A model generated the notes under the pieces. That model worked only from the letters and a program-made list of their open reading frames with translations. It was not told the origin of the DNA and ran no database searches. Source: Bacteroidota bacterium (lineage in GTDB: Bacteria > Bacteroidota > Bacteroidia > Flavobacteriales > Weeksellaceae). Taken from it: DNA of 64,000 nt. This document shows positions 17,077-26,402 of the stretch, one piece after another; position 1 is the first letter of the stretch, and every line of letters starts with the position of its first letter. The position numbers and the translations under genes are program-made. Location of the stretch: positions 1 to 64,000 of the forward strand of contig JAFDZI010000016.1 of the NCBI GenBank assembly GCA_018266955.1, given 5' to 3'.

Positions 17077-17937
17077 TTAACGGAGTAATTGATTAAAAGT
17101 ATCCCCTTGATGAATATCTCCAGATTCGTATCCTTTCATAAACCATTGCATTCTTTGTTGGGAGGTACCATGGGTAAAAGCTTCTTGATTTACATAGCCC
17201 GATGATCTTTTTTGTATATTATCATCACCCACAGCTGCGGCAGCTTCCATAGCACTTTGCACATCACCAGGTTCTAGAAAATGTTCTCTTTCATCCGTTT
17301 TTTTTGCCCATAAACCAGCAAAAAAATCTGCTTGTAATTCAGTAGCAACCGATATTCTATTCAAATCTGCTTCAGAATAACGACCACTCTGCCTAAGTTG
17401 ATCTACTTTTTGTGTTGTTCCCAATAAAGTTTGAACATGATGTCCTATCTCATGCGCCATTACATAAGCCACTGTAAATTCGGTTACTTTTGCACCAAAC
17501 TTTTGTTGTAACTCACTGAAGAAACTCATGTCCATATAAACCGTTTGATCGGCTGGACAATAAAATGGCCCCATTGCAGATTGTGCGGTTCCACAACCCG
17601 ATTGTGTTGTATTTTCAAATAACACCACCCTTGGTTTTCGGTATTGCAAACCATTTTCTTGAAAAATCGCTGACCATGTTTGTTCGGTTTCGGCAGTGAT
17701 CATGTTGACCATTTTGCCTATTTGTTGTTCTTGGGGTGATAGTTGTCTTTGCTCTGTGGTTTCATTTTGAGATTGCGACATGCCCGATTGTAAAATTCCT
17801 GAGGGATCGCCTCCAAGAAAAAAAACAATCGCTGCCAGAATGATGGTTCCTAGTCCCCCACCTACGAGCATACCGCCACCACCACCTTTGCCACGGCGGT
17901 CGTCCAACATATCACTTGTATCATTTGTCCATTTCAT
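17077..17937 (-). CDS. ypfJ: Neutral zinc metallopeptidase, YpfJ family
   Basis: The 286-residue protein belongs to the YpfJ-type putative zinc metallopeptidases. It has a cytoplasmic glycine-rich start, one transmembrane helix (about residues 25-43) and an outer domain with the zinc motif HEIGHH and a downstream ELQADFFAGLW segment that supplies the third ligand. The C-terminal TSQQRMQWFMKGYESG is highly typical. Natural substrates are not known for the family. It stands alone between a bidirectional terminator and a dispersed repeat copy. Confidence 0.9.
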   Translation of the reverse strand: MKWTNDTSDMLDDRRGKGGGGGMLVGGGLGTIILAAIVFFLGGDPSGILQSGMSQSQNETTEQRQLSPQEQQIGKMVNMITAETEQTWSAIFQENGLQYRKPRVVLFENTTQSGCGTAQSAMGPFYCPADQTVYMDMSFFSELQQKFGAKVTEFTVAYVMAHEIGHHVQTLLGTTQKVDQLRQSGRYSEADLNRISVATELQADFFAGLWAKKTDEREHFLEPGDVQSAMEAAAAVGDDNIQKRSSGYVNQEAFTHGTSQQRMQWFMKGYESGDIHQGDTFNQLLR

Positions 17938-17967
17938 ATGTACCTATTTTTTATTTATTAAAGACTC

Positions 17968-18060
17968 TATGGATAACTAATGAAGTGGTACGATGAAGTC
18001 AATCGACAATCTTCATTGTTGATTGTTTGAAAAAGATTTTTTAATGGTGATTTCATATTT
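17968..18060 (+). repeat. Dispersed ~90-bp repeat, copy 1
   Basis: From tatggata to tttcatattt this segment aligns along its length with 56880-56971 (same strand) and with 44897-44987 (opposite strand). Shared blocks include gaagtggtacgatgaagtc, atcgacaatcttcatt and gatttcatattt. It lies between the starts/ends of two leftward genes and codes for nothing visible. Confidence 0.75.
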
Positions 18061-18107
18061 GTATTTTTAATTATATCAAAATTAATAAAATAGTATCGTT
18101 CAAATGA

Positions 18108-20192
18108 CTAACGATTTAACTTTTTTTGTTGTACCCAATAACTGGTACTTTGATAAGCTGCAATGGTTTGTTTTACTAATTCTTCATTATTATTTTTCAA
18201 CAACACTTCGTTATACATCAACTTAAACGCAGGAGGTAAAGAGGATTCTTGCAAGGAAAGTGCGTATTGTTTTACTTTTCTTGTTGGAGAAATAACCGTT
18301 AAATAATTATCCTTAATCAGTCCCAAATCTTGGTAAGTTGCAATATACGCTCTTGGGGAGTAATGAGGTTGTAAAACATCTTGGCCCAAAAACTTAGAAG
18401 AGTAATTAAAATGTAGCAGTCCCAATAAGGTAGGCATCACATCAATTTGTGACATGGTAGATTCAAAAAATTGTGGTGCCACAAAACCTTCGGAAAAAAT
18501 CATCCCTGGAATCCTGTACTTATCCAGTGGGAGTTCCGTTTTACCAGCACTGGAAGCACAATGGTCGGAAACGATAACAAACACGGTATTCTTGTACCAT
18601 CGTTGCTTTTTTGCCATGGCAAAAAATCGTCTTAAAGAATAGTCGGTGTATTTTACTCCACCCTCTCGGGATTTGGCATTTCCTGGAATATCAATTTTAC
18701 CTTCTGGATAAGTAAAAGGTCGGTGATTGGAGACCGTCATCCAATGATTGAAGAACGGTTTGCCAGTTTTGGCTTCTTCGTTCATAACCTGAATGGCTTT
18801 TTTCGCCATATCTTCGTCGCAAACGCCCCATACATTGGCAAAGGAAATTTCGTTGGGTTTAAAATTATCTCGATCCACAATATCATAACCATTGCCAGAG
18901 AAAAAATCTTTCATGTTATCAAAATAACTGTACCCTCCGTACAAATATTTAACCTGATAACCTTTGGACTTAAAAACCGAACCCGTTGAAAATTTATTTT
19001 TATTGTCTTTTCTTTTCACAATACTTTCACCAGCCGTAGGAGGAATACAGAGTGTAAGTGCTTCCAAACCACGAACGGTTCTGTTTCCTGTGGCATAAAG
19101 ATTGGTGAACATGAGCGAGTGATTGGCCAATGAATCCAAAAATGGAGTTATTTTGTTGGGATTGCCATAATGCTCCATAAAATCGGCCGACAAACTCTCA
19201 ATGGAAATGAGTACAACATTTTTCTTTTGTTCCGCACTGGAATTCTGTACTTGTCTGAGTAAATGAGGCGGTTGGAAATCTTGTAAAAAAATCTGTTCAG
19301 CCTCTTTTTGGTTAATTGTGGGGTAAAAGGTAAAATAATCCAATTCTTTGTTTACAAATGCATCATAGAATTTGGGTAAACCGTTGGCTTGAATTTCTGT
19401 TACAAAAATATTGGTCGATTTAATTTTTGATAGTTGCTGAATGCCCAAAAGTGATATTCCACATAAAGCGATAAATGAAAACAGTAATACTAATTTTTGG
19501 GTAAAGGTTGGTAGTTGTAAAAGTGAAGTTTTACTCTGTTGAAACACCCAATAACTAAGCCCTAAAGTAATGATAAAAATAGCACCAAATAACGGTATTA
19601 CCGGATAGCTTTCCATTATATTCCCAATGACTTCGTTGGTGTAAATAAGATAATCGACGGCGATAAAATTGTATCTCAGTCCAAATTCATTCCAAAAGAA
19701 ATATTCGCTAACAGAATTGAAGACGATGACCAAAACATACAAAAACAAGGTGATGAAATACAAAATATTTCTGATAGATATTCGGTATTTTGGCAAGAAT
19801 AGCATAAAACCAAAGAGTAACATTTTTAACCCAACAAATGCCATGGCAATTTCTGGAAAACTTCCACCATATTGTTTGAAAATATTATTCGGCATAAAAG
19901 CGGTGTACAAAAAAGCCAGCACCAACAATCCGAAAATAACATATCCCCATGGTTTTTGATATTTACCATTAGATAAAAATAAAAAATACAATGCAAGAAT
20001 AGAACTGGCCAATGTAAACACCAATACATCCGTTATCATTCCTAAAGATAACATCGAAAGAACTTCAAAGATACCAAAGCTAGCAGTTGTTATCGGGTGG
20101 AACACAAACACCAATCGTAGGATAAGGGAAAGCAAAACATAAATGATTCCTAATAAAAAGAATGGTTTTATTTTATCTTGATAGTTTTTCAT
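18108..20192 (-). CDS. LtaS-like membrane sulfatase/phosphoglycerol transferase family protein
   Basis: The 694-residue protein has about six N-terminal transmembrane helices (residues 1-270) followed by an alkaline-phosphatase-fold domain. Metal-binding and nucleophile segments can be seen as VVLISIESLS, TGNRTVRGLE (Thr as likely nucleophile) and VSDHCASSAG. This is the architecture of lipoteichoic acid synthase and of phosphoglycerol or phosphoethanolamine transferases. Gram-negative Bacteroidota do not make lipoteichoic acid, so the true substrate, perhaps a lipid or glycan head group, is unknown. It appears to be transcribed alone. Confidence 0.88.
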   Translation of the reverse strand: MKNYQDKIKPFFLLGIIYVLLSLILRLVFVFHPITTASFGIFEVLSMLSLGMITDVLVFTLASSILALYFLFLSNGKYQKPWGYVIFGLLVLAFLYTAFMPNNIFKQYGGSFPEIAMAFVGLKMLLFGFMLFLPKYRISIRNILYFITLFLYVLVIVFNSVSEYFFWNEFGLRYNFIAVDYLIYTNEVIGNIMESYPVIPLFGAIFIITLGLSYWVFQQSKTSLLQLPTFTQKLVLLFSFIALCGISLLGIQQLSKIKSTNIFVTEIQANGLPKFYDAFVNKELDYFTFYPTINQKEAEQIFLQDFQPPHLLRQVQNSSAEQKKNVVLISIESLSADFMEHYGNPNKITPFLDSLANHSLMFTNLYATGNRTVRGLEALTLCIPPTAGESIVKRKDNKNKFSTGSVFKSKGYQVKYLYGGYSYFDNMKDFFSGNGYDIVDRDNFKPNEISFANVWGVCDEDMAKKAIQVMNEEAKTGKPFFNHWMTVSNHRPFTYPEGKIDIPGNAKSREGGVKYTDYSLRRFFAMAKKQRWYKNTVFVIVSDHCASSAGKTELPLDKYRIPGMIFSEGFVAPQFFESTMSQIDVMPTLLGLLHFNYSSKFLGQDVLQPHYSPRAYIATYQDLGLIKDNYLTVISPTRKVKQYALSLQESSLPPAFKLMYNEVLLKNNNEELVKQTIAAYQSTSYWVQQKKLNR

Positions 20193-20371
20193 AGTCGTTA
20201 GTTGTTTTGTTTTTAATGTTTAGATGCAAACGCATCTTGTCCTAGATATTGACATGAAGTGCAATTCTTTGAATGCAGACTTATTGTCATTCTTTATTTA
20301 TTTTCTAGTTTTTTTCTCCTTTAATAAATAAATTTTTAAATAAAGCGAAATGCTTGTACAAATAATTTGAG

Positions 20372-20425
20372 ATAAAAATAAAAAAAATAACCACATCCAT
20401 CACTTAAAAAGTGTCTGTGGCTATT
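20372..20425 (-). terminator. Terminator of the TPR protein-ribH unit
   Basis: On the minus strand aatagccaca pairs with tgtggttatt around an inner cactt/aagtg stem (20386-20425), followed by a long T run. It lies 20 nt past the ribH stop. The rest of 20193-20371 shows nothing I can name. Confidence 0.85.
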
Positions 20426-20445
20426 AAATTGGTGAAGTCTAATTT

Positions 20446-20928
20446 TTAGATATTTCTTTTAAAATCAATCATCTGTAGTGCTGTAACGGCAGCTTCAACG
20501 CCTTTATTACCAAGATTACCTCCGCTTCTGGCGATGGATTGTTCTTGGTTATCGTCGGTTAAAACACAAAAGATGGTAGGAACATCCGTAAGGATATTGC
20601 AATCTTTTATTCCCTGAGCAACACCAGAACATACAAAATCAAAATGAGGAGTTTCGCCACGAATGACGCAGCCAATGGCAATCACAGCATCGTATTTTTG
20701 GGATTTGCATAATTGCATAGATGCATAATTCAATTCGAATGCACCAGGAACTTGATGAATTGTTATATGCTCTTTCAATACGCCTTCGTGTACCAAAATA
20801 TCTACACATGCGTCTCTTAGGTTGTGTGTTACAAAAGAATTCCACTCAGAAAACACAATGCCGATGTGGAATTCATCGGCATTGGCTATTGTAAGTGGCT
20901 TATAATCTGATAGATTAACTGTTGCCAT
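20446..20928 (-). CDS. ribH: 6,7-dimethyl-8-ribityllumazine synthase
   Basis: RibH makes lumazine, the direct precursor of riboflavin. The 160-residue product is of standard length, with VFSEWNSFVTHNL near the N-terminus, the substrate loop GAFELNYA and the IRGETPHFDFVC segment holding the catalytic His. It follows the TPR membrane-protein gene by four bases, and the two should be co-transcribed from the promoter at 21664-21693. No FMN riboswitch is visible ahead of the unit. Confidence 0.96.
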   Translation of the reverse strand: MATVNLSDYKPLTIANADEFHIGIVFSEWNSFVTHNLRDACVDILVHEGVLKEHITIHQVPGAFELNYASMQLCKSQKYDAVIAIGCVIRGETPHFDFVCSGVAQGIKDCNILTDVPTIFCVLTDDNQEQSIARSGGNLGNKGVEAAVTALQMIDFKRNI

Positions 20929-20932
20929 AATT

Positions 20933-21643
20933 TTAAAAGTATTTTACCATTTCTATATAAGCATCGCTCATGCCATTGTCTTGGTCTTTAAATTTCTCAT
21001 CAATGGTGGAGAAATATTTCTTTGCTTCTGCTTTTTTATTCATTCCCAATGCCAAAATACCGGCTTTTTTGGTGAAGAAATAAGAAGTATATGGGTCATT
21101 TGAAGTCCCTATCGCTTTATCCAACAAGGATAGTGCTTCTGTATTCTTATTTAAACCAGACTGGCAGTCTGCCATTGCACCATATTTTAACGCTTCGAAA
21201 GTTTTGTTGTCGGATGAAAATTTATCCAACAAATCATAGGCTTTCTGGAAGTTTCCTTTTTTGAATTCAATAAGACCTGCGTTGTATGCCGATAGCTTGC
21301 CTACAGTAGTATCAGAATATGCATCGTAAGTACCTATGAAACCTGGTTTTGCTTTTGATTTCCCACCTAAAGCTTCGTCTTCTTTACCTTCGGACAATTG
21401 TTTTTGAGCCATCATAAAACCTTTGATTGCTTCGTCGTTTTTAGGCTGTACAATGTATTGTTGATAAGCAAAATACCCTAAAACACCAGCAACAAGTAAA
21501 GCGAAAATCCCTCCTACAGGTTTTGCGTACTTTTCCAAAAACTTTTCGGTTTGTAATGCTTCTCTATCTAAGTCTTGGAAAAACTCTACCGTTTCTTTCC
21601 CTTCCAGCTCATGTTGACTTTTTTTTGTCGTATGTTTTGCCAT
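20933..21643 (-). CDS. Membrane-anchored tetratricopeptide-repeat protein
   Basis: The 236-residue protein has a charged N-terminal cytoplasmic tail, one transmembrane helix (about residues 44-64) and a C-terminal region of TPR-like helical repeats (about 110-225). It resembles the YfgM/YbgF-like ancillary proteins found near cell-envelope genes; the precise role is unknown. It is the first gene of a two-gene unit with ribH. This pairing is known to me from related Flavobacteriia but its meaning is unclear. Confidence 0.85.
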   Translation of the reverse strand: MAKHTTKKSQHELEGKETVEFFQDLDREALQTEKFLEKYAKPVGGIFALLVAGVLGYFAYQQYIVQPKNDEAIKGFMMAQKQLSEGKEDEALGGKSKAKPGFIGTYDAYSDTTVGKLSAYNAGLIEFKKGNFQKAYDLLDKFSSDNKTFEALKYGAMADCQSGLNKNTEALSLLDKAIGTSNDPYTSYFFTKKAGILALGMNKKAEAKKYFSTIDEKFKDQDNGMSDAYIEMVKYF

Positions 21644-21663
21644 ATTTTTATAAAATTGAAATG

Positions 21664-21693
21664 CAAATTTAATTGTTTCTTAACAATTTACAA
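21664..21693 (-). promoter_or_regulatory. Promoter of the TPR protein-ribH unit
   Basis: On the minus strand TTTTG ends at 21691, followed by a 19-nt spacer and TAAATTTG (21671-21664). This is a full match to the Bacteroidota promoter and lies 20 nt before the start codon. Confidence 0.7.
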
Positions 21694-21743
21694 AATTCTT
21701 TTTATTTAATGATGCTTTTTTTATAAATAAAGGAAAAATGATG

Positions 21744-22067
21744 TTATTGCATCCAAATTAATTGACGAACTTTAGTCTTATCAAAACCTAAGTTTTCTAT
21801 TTCGGTGGTATTTGTAATTACTTTTATCGATTTTAACTTATTATGATCCATCATTGTGTTGAGTTTTTCTTTTGAAATTACTTTCCCTTGATATGCATAA
21901 ACCGTTTGGGCATACATTTTATCAATAGAACGACTAACTTTTCTTTGAGCATTTATTTGTTCATAGCTCCCTTGAATGTCGTAAATAGGTCCTTTTTCTA
22001 GGGTATATTTATGTGATGTACAAGATATTGAAAATACCATTAGGAGTACAATTGGAAATCTTTTCAT
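21744..22067 (-). CDS. Small lipoprotein of unknown function
   Basis: The 107-residue product has a signal peptide with lipobox SISC (Cys16). The mature part contains a segment (about residues 60-100, VISKEKLNTMMD through FDKTKVRQLIW) with no family I recognise. It starts 19 nt after the TMEM175-like gene and is probably co-transcribed with it. Confidence 0.65.
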   Translation of the reverse strand: MKRFPIVLLMVFSISCTSHKYTLEKGPIYDIQGSYEQINAQRKVSRSIDKMYAQTVYAYQGKVISKEKLNTMMDHNKLKSIKVITNTTEIENLGFDKTKVRQLIWMQ

Positions 22068-22086
22068 GTTCTGTATTTTTTTGTTG

Positions 22087-22713
22087 TTATTTTGTTTTTA
22101 ATTTGAAATTTTCCACCAAGCCAAAGGCATAATTTACTTGTACCAAAATAATGAAAGAAACGCTCAAAATTGGGTGGAAAAAGCAGAGCAGCGCGCCTAA
22201 GAAATATAATGCTTGAGCGGAAAAAATCCTTTTTCTCATGGCTTGGTTAATGATGGCTGCAGTTTCTGGATTGACCATTTTTTTACGATAAGCATAATTC
22301 CAACTTAAATACAGAAAAAAGCCCATGAAAAAGATATTAAGCCAATAGACGAATATCGAAAATTTATACTCTAGAAAATCTCCTAAAAATGCGGTAGAAA
22401 ATGGCAACAAAGTAACCATCAAAAGAAAGAGTAAATTAATCCAGCTTAGATTTCTATCACTTCTTTCGATGTGCTTAAATTGAGCGACATGTCCATTCCA
22501 AAAAATACCCCCAGTCATAAATGCCAAAAGATAAATCAAAAATTTTTCTTTTAATAAAAAAAATTCATCCATGAGATTCGCTTCCGAATGAATGGCTTCT
22601 GAAAGAGGGACCCGAATATCCAAAACCAATAATGTTAAAGCAACACCGAAAACCCCATCGCTTATTGCAATAATCCTTGTGATGTCTTTTCCGGCTATTT
22701 GATTGTATGCCAT
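22087..22713 (-). CDS. TMEM175-family (DUF1211) membrane channel protein
   Basis: This six-helix protein of 208 residues carries the DUF1211/TMEM175 signature near its N-terminus, ITRIIAISDGVFGVALTLLVL, in which the RxxxxSDGxFA-type motif lines the pore of the potassium channel family. Bacterial members have one such unit and work as tetramers. I set the start at the ATG 22713, because the upstream TTG lies inside the -7 promoter box. Potassium conductance is inferred from the family. Confidence 0.85.
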   Translation of the reverse strand: MAYNQIAGKDITRIIAISDGVFGVALTLLVLDIRVPLSEAIHSEANLMDEFFLLKEKFLIYLLAFMTGGIFWNGHVAQFKHIERSDRNLSWINLLFLLMVTLLPFSTAFLGDFLEYKFSIFVYWLNIFFMGFFLYLSWNYAYRKKMVNPETAAIINQAMRKRIFSAQALYFLGALLCFFHPILSVSFIILVQVNYAFGLVENFKLKTK

Positions 22714-22731
22714 AGAGTTTAGATTGATGCT

Positions 22732-22759
22732 CAAAAATAATAAAAATATGACAATTCAA
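22732..22759 (-). promoter_or_regulatory. Promoter of the TMEM175-lipoprotein pair
   Basis: On the minus strand TTTG ending at 22757, a 17-nt spacer and TATTTTTG (22739-22732) form a promoter. The message would begin at about 22726, leaving a leader of roughly 13 nt before the chosen ATG. Confidence 0.6.
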
Positions 22760-22834
22760 ATTTATAAAAATTTGGATACTGGATTGTTTCCCCAAAAACC
22801 TATTCATCATTTGTTTTTTATCAATTCAATCCAT

Positions 22835-22866
22835 CAAAAAAAGAGTTGCCTTTCGACAACTCTTTT
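22835..22866 (-). terminator. Terminator after secA
   Basis: On the minus strand an 8-bp perfect stem (aagagttg/caactctt, 22864-22841) is followed by a T run. It lies 20 nt past the secA stop. Confidence 0.85.
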
Positions 22867-22885
22867 ATAATCATTTGCTTATCTA

Positions 22886-25800
22886 TTAAGCAGGTATTTC
22901 TCCTTTGTACAAGAAAGAGATCGTTTCTTTATTGATCTTATCCACCATTTCGCTGAATAGATAGAAGGATTCTTGCTTGTAAATTACCAATGGATCTTTT
23001 TGTTCGTACACTGCCCCTTGAGAAGATCTTCTTAAATCATCCATTTCTCTTAAGTGTTGCTTCCAATTATCATCAATAATAGACAAGGTAATATTCTTTT
23101 CGAAATCGTTGATTAAATTTTCACATTTCGTTTCATACGCTTCCTTCAAATCGGTGACAATGGTCATGGATCGATGTCCGTCAGTAAAAGGCACTTGTAT
23201 CATTTTGAACATATTTCCTTGGTTTTGATATACATTCTCAATAATTGGGAAAGCTTTATCTCTTAATAGGTTCAGTTTATTTTGATAGTCTTCTTCTGCT
23301 GCTTTAAATACAACTTGTGTAAGTTCTTCTACCGTTTTATTTTTGAAATCAGCTTCACTTATTGGTGATCCCATTGTAAAGTTTTTAATGACTTCATATT
23401 CAAAATCTTTATAATCTCCTTCCAATTTCGTTTTAGAAACAATGGAATGAGAAACATCGAAAATCATGTTTTTGATGTCGTATTTTAAATGATCGCCAAA
23501 CAATGCGTTCTTTCTTTTCTTGTAGATCACATCTCTTTGTTTGTTCATTACATCATCATACTCCAACAATCTTTTACGGATTCCGAAGTTGTTTTCCTCA
23601 ACTTTCTTTTGGGCTCTTTCAATAGATTTAGAAATCATAGAATGTTGAATAACTTCTCCTTCCTTGTGCCCCATTTTGTCCATCATTTTGGCAATTCTTT
23701 CCGAGCCAAATAAACGCATCAAATTATCTTCCAAAGAAACATAAAACTGAGAGCTACCCGGATCTCCTTGTCTTCCGGCACGACCTCTGAGCTGTCTGTC
23801 CACCCTTCTGGAATCGTGTCTTTCGGTTCCGATGATGGCCAAACCTCCGGCGTCTTTTACTTCTTTACTCAATTTAATGTCAGTCCCTCTACCCGCCATA
23901 TTGGTGGCAATGGTTACTACCCCTGCTCTACCGGCTTCGGCAACAATTTCTGCTTCTTTTTTATGTAATTTAGCATTCAAAACCTGATGCTGAATTTTTC
24001 TCAATTGTAATGCTTTAGACAACAATTGGGAAATCTCAACTGAGGTAGTCCCGACCAGTACTGGTCTTCCTTGTGCCGTTAGTTTTTCTATTTCTTCTAT
24101 TACGGCATTGTATTTTTCTCTGTTGGTTTTGAAAACCAAATCGTGTCTATCGTGTCTTTGTATGGGTCTATTGGTAGGAATTACCACGACATCTAGTTTG
24201 TAGATTTGCCAAAATTCCCCTGCTTCTGTTTCTGCCGTACCCGTCATTCCCGCCAATTTATTGTACATACGGAAATAGTTTTGCAGCGTAATGGTCGCAA
24301 AAGTCTGGGTTGCCGCTTCAATTTTCACATTTTCTTTGGCTTCAATTGCTTGGTGCAAACCATCGGAATAACGACGACCTTCCATAATACGGCCGGTTTG
24401 TTCATCCACAATTTTCACCTCTCCGTCCATCACCACATAAGCATCATCTTTTTCGAAAAGCGTGTAGGCCTTTAGCAATTGGTTCATGGTATGTACCCTT
24501 TCGGACTTATTGGCAAAATCGGCAAAAAGTTTTTCTTTCGCTTCGAATTCTTCCTCTTTAGGTAGGTTTTTCGCTTCCAATTCGGCAATTTCAGTTCCAA
24601 TATCCTGTAATACGAAGAAGTCTTTATCTTCATACCCTTGGGACATATATTCAACGCCTTTATCGGTAAGATCGATTTGATTATTTTTCTCATCGATTAC
24701 GAAATAAAGGTCTTTATCCACAATAGGCATATCGCGGTTGTTGTCTTGCATGTATTGTGCTTCCACTTTTTGCAAGAGCGCTCTATTCCCGGTTTCGGAA
24801 AGAAATTTTATAATATTTTTGCTTTTCGGCAACCCACGATAGGCTTGCAATAATTTGAAGCCACCTTCTTTGGTATTCCCTTGGGCAATAAGTTTTTTAG
24901 CTTCCCCAAAAATATGGGTAACTGTTTGCTTTTGTACTGCAACAATTCTATCCACAGAAGGCTTTAGCACATCAAACTCTTGTCTATCTCCTTGTGGTAC
25001 AGGTCCTGAAATAATAAGTGGTGTTCTTGCATCATCTACCAAAACAGAATCCACCTCATCCACAATGGCAAAGTTAAGTTCCTTTTGCACCAATTCATCT
25101 GGATTGGTAACCATGTTATCTCTTAAATAATCGAAACCAAATTCGTTGTTGGTTCCATAAGTGATATTGCAATTGTATGCATTTCTTCTGGCATCTGAGT
25201 TGGGCTGGTGATGATCAATACAATCAATCGATAAACCATGGAACTGATATAAAGGCCCCATCCAAGCAGAGTCTCTTTTTGCCAAATAGTCATTTACCGT
25301 TACCACATGTACTCCTCTTCCTGGTAAAGCATTAAGATAGATAGGTAAAGTTCCTACTAAAGTTTTCCCTTCACCAGTTGCCATTTCGGCTATTTTCCCT
25401 GAGTGCAATACCACACCACCGATAAACTGAACATCATAATGTACCATATCCCAAACCACTTCGGTACCATGGGCATTCCAGTGGTTTTTCCATACGGCTG
25501 TATCCCCTTGTATCTCTACAAAATCTTTGGTTTGTGCCAAGTTCCTATCGTAGTCGGTTACTTTTACACGAATTTCTCCGTTTTGCGCCCATCGTCTTGC
25601 CGTTTCTTTCAGTAATGCAAAAGCTTCGGGTAAGATTTGGCTGAGAACTGCTTCTTCTAAATTGTATGCTTCTTTTTTAAGCGTTTCAATCGTTCCGAAC
25701 AATGTTTCTTTTTCGTCCACATTGTTAGAATTTTTAATTTGCTCCTTTATTTTATCTATTTTCTCGGTTACTGAAGCCGAGGCAGCTTTAATTTTGGATT

Positions 25801-25957
25801 TAAACTCTTCGGTTTTCTCTCTCAGTCCATCATCTGACAGCTGTTGTATGGTAGGTTCTACAGATTTTACTTTGGCTACTACTTTTTTTACTTCCTTTAA
25901 GTCGTTGGCATTTTTATCGCCAAGAAAACTTTTAAGGACTTTATTTAAAAAATTCAT
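22886..25957 (-). CDS. secA: Preprotein translocase ATPase SecA
   Basis: SecA drives unfolded preproteins through SecYEG using ATP. The Walker A motif [10 protein letters not shown] lies near residue 187-196, the DEVD-type Walker B segment [20 protein letters not shown] follows, and the second helicase domain shows [13 protein letters not shown] and [14 protein letters not shown]. At 1023 residues it is about 120 longer than the E. coli protein; the extra sequence lies in the first motor domain (about residues 330-430), as is usual in Bacteroidota. The C-terminus ends in YKGEIPA with no zinc-binding cysteine tail, so SecB-type docking through that tail is not expected. It is essential and stands alone except for the small gene upstream. 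Confidence 0.97.
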   Translation of the reverse strand: MNFLNKVLKSFLGDKNANDLKEVKKVVAKVKSVEPTIQQLSDDGLREKTEEFKSKIKAASASVTEKIDKIKEQIKNSNNVDEKETLFGTIETLKKEAYNLEEAVLSQILPEAFALLKETARRWAQNGEIRVKVTDYDRNLAQTKDFVEIQGDTAVWKNHWNAHGTEVVWDMVHYDVQFIGGVVLHSGKIAEMATGEGKTLVGTLPIYLNALPGRGVHVVTVNDYLAKRDSAWMGPLYQFHGLSIDCIDHHQPNSDARRNAYNCNITYGTNNEFGFDYLRDNMVTNPDELVQKELNFAIVDEVDSVLVDDARTPLIISGPVPQGDRQEFDVLKPSVDRIVAVQKQTVTHIFGEAKKLIAQGNTKEGGFKLLQAYRGLPKSKNIIKFLSETGNRALLQKVEAQYMQDNNRDMPIVDKDLYFVIDEKNNQIDLTDKGVEYMSQGYEDKDFFVLQDIGTEIAELEAKNLPKEEEFEAKEKLFADFANKSERVHTMNQLLKAYTLFEKDDAYVVMDGEVKIVDEQTGRIMEGRRYSDGLHQAIEAKENVKIEAATQTFATITLQNYFRMYNKLAGMTGTAETEAGEFWQIYKLDVVVIPTNRPIQRHDRHDLVFKTNREKYNAVIEEIEKLTAQGRPVLVGTTSVEISQLLSKALQLRKIQHQVLNAKLHKKEAEIVAEAGRAGVVTIATNMAGRGTDIKLSKEVKDAGGLAIIGTERHDSRRVDRQLRGRAGRQGDPGSSQFYVSLEDNLMRLFGSERIAKMMDKMGHKEGEVIQHSMISKSIERAQKKVEENNFGIRKRLLEYDDVMNKQRDVIYKKRKNALFGDHLKYDIKNMIFDVSHSIVSKTKLEGDYKDFEYEVIKNFTMGSPISEADFKNKTVEELTQVVFKAAEEDYQNKLNLLRDKAFPIIENVYQNQGNMFKMIQVPFTDGHRSMTIVTDLKEAYETKCENLINDFEKNITLSIIDDNWKQHLREMDDLRRSSQGAVYEQKDPLVIYKQESFYLFSEMVDKINKETISFLYKGEIPA

Positions 25958-26020
25958 ATTTAGTTTGTTTTAACCTAAAAAATTTAGGATAGTATAATAT
26001 TCGCTTGCGCTATAAACAAT

Positions 26021-26054
26021 AAAAATAGGCTTACCGCAAAATTGCTTAAAGCCT
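26021..26054 (-). terminator. Likely terminator of the DUF2795 gene
   Basis: On the minus strand aggcttt...taagcct with an inner gcaa/ttgc stem is followed by a T-rich stretch. It suggests that most transcripts of the small gene end before secA. Confidence 0.6.
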
Positions 26055-26063
26055 AGGTTGATT

Positions 26064-26285
26064 TTAATACTCGTCTTCGTTCCAAAGGAAGTCTTCATCG
26101 GTAGGGTAATCACTCCACACCTCTTCGATGCTTTCATAGATTTCTCCTTCATCCTCAATGGCTTGAAGATTTTCTACCACCTCCATGGGTGCTCCTGTTC
26201 TGATGGCATAATCAATAAGTTCTGCCTTGGTCATTGGCCAAGGAGCGTCGCTCAAGTATGATGCTAATTCTAATGTCCAATACAT
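26064..26285 (-). CDS. DUF2795 protein
   Basis: The 73-residue acidic protein matches the DUF2795 pattern: an N-terminal LELASYLSDAPWPMTKAELI helix pair, then a second alpha-helical unit and an acidic tail. Function is unknown. It lies just upstream of secA in the same orientation, a pairing that seems common in relatives, but it has its own promoter and probable terminator, so the link may only be positional. Confidence 0.85.
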   Translation of the reverse strand: MYWTLELASYLSDAPWPMTKAELIDYAIRTGAPMEVVENLQAIEDEGEIYESIEEVWSDYPTDEDFLWNEDEY

Positions 26286-26302
26286 AAAATTATTTTTTTT
26301 TG

Positions 26303-26332
26303 CAAAAGTATAAAAATAGGTGAATAATCAAA
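26303..26332 (-). promoter_or_regulatory. Promoter of the DUF2795 gene
   Basis: On the minus strand TTTG (26332-26329), an 18-nt spacer and TACTTTTG (26310-26303) match the Bacteroidota consensus, 17 nt before the ATG. Confidence 0.65.
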
Positions 26333-26402
26333 GTTTTTTCTTACTGATTTTTAGCGTTTTGCTTTACTGAAAAGCATGATAAATATACAGCCTTAAAAAA
26401 CA

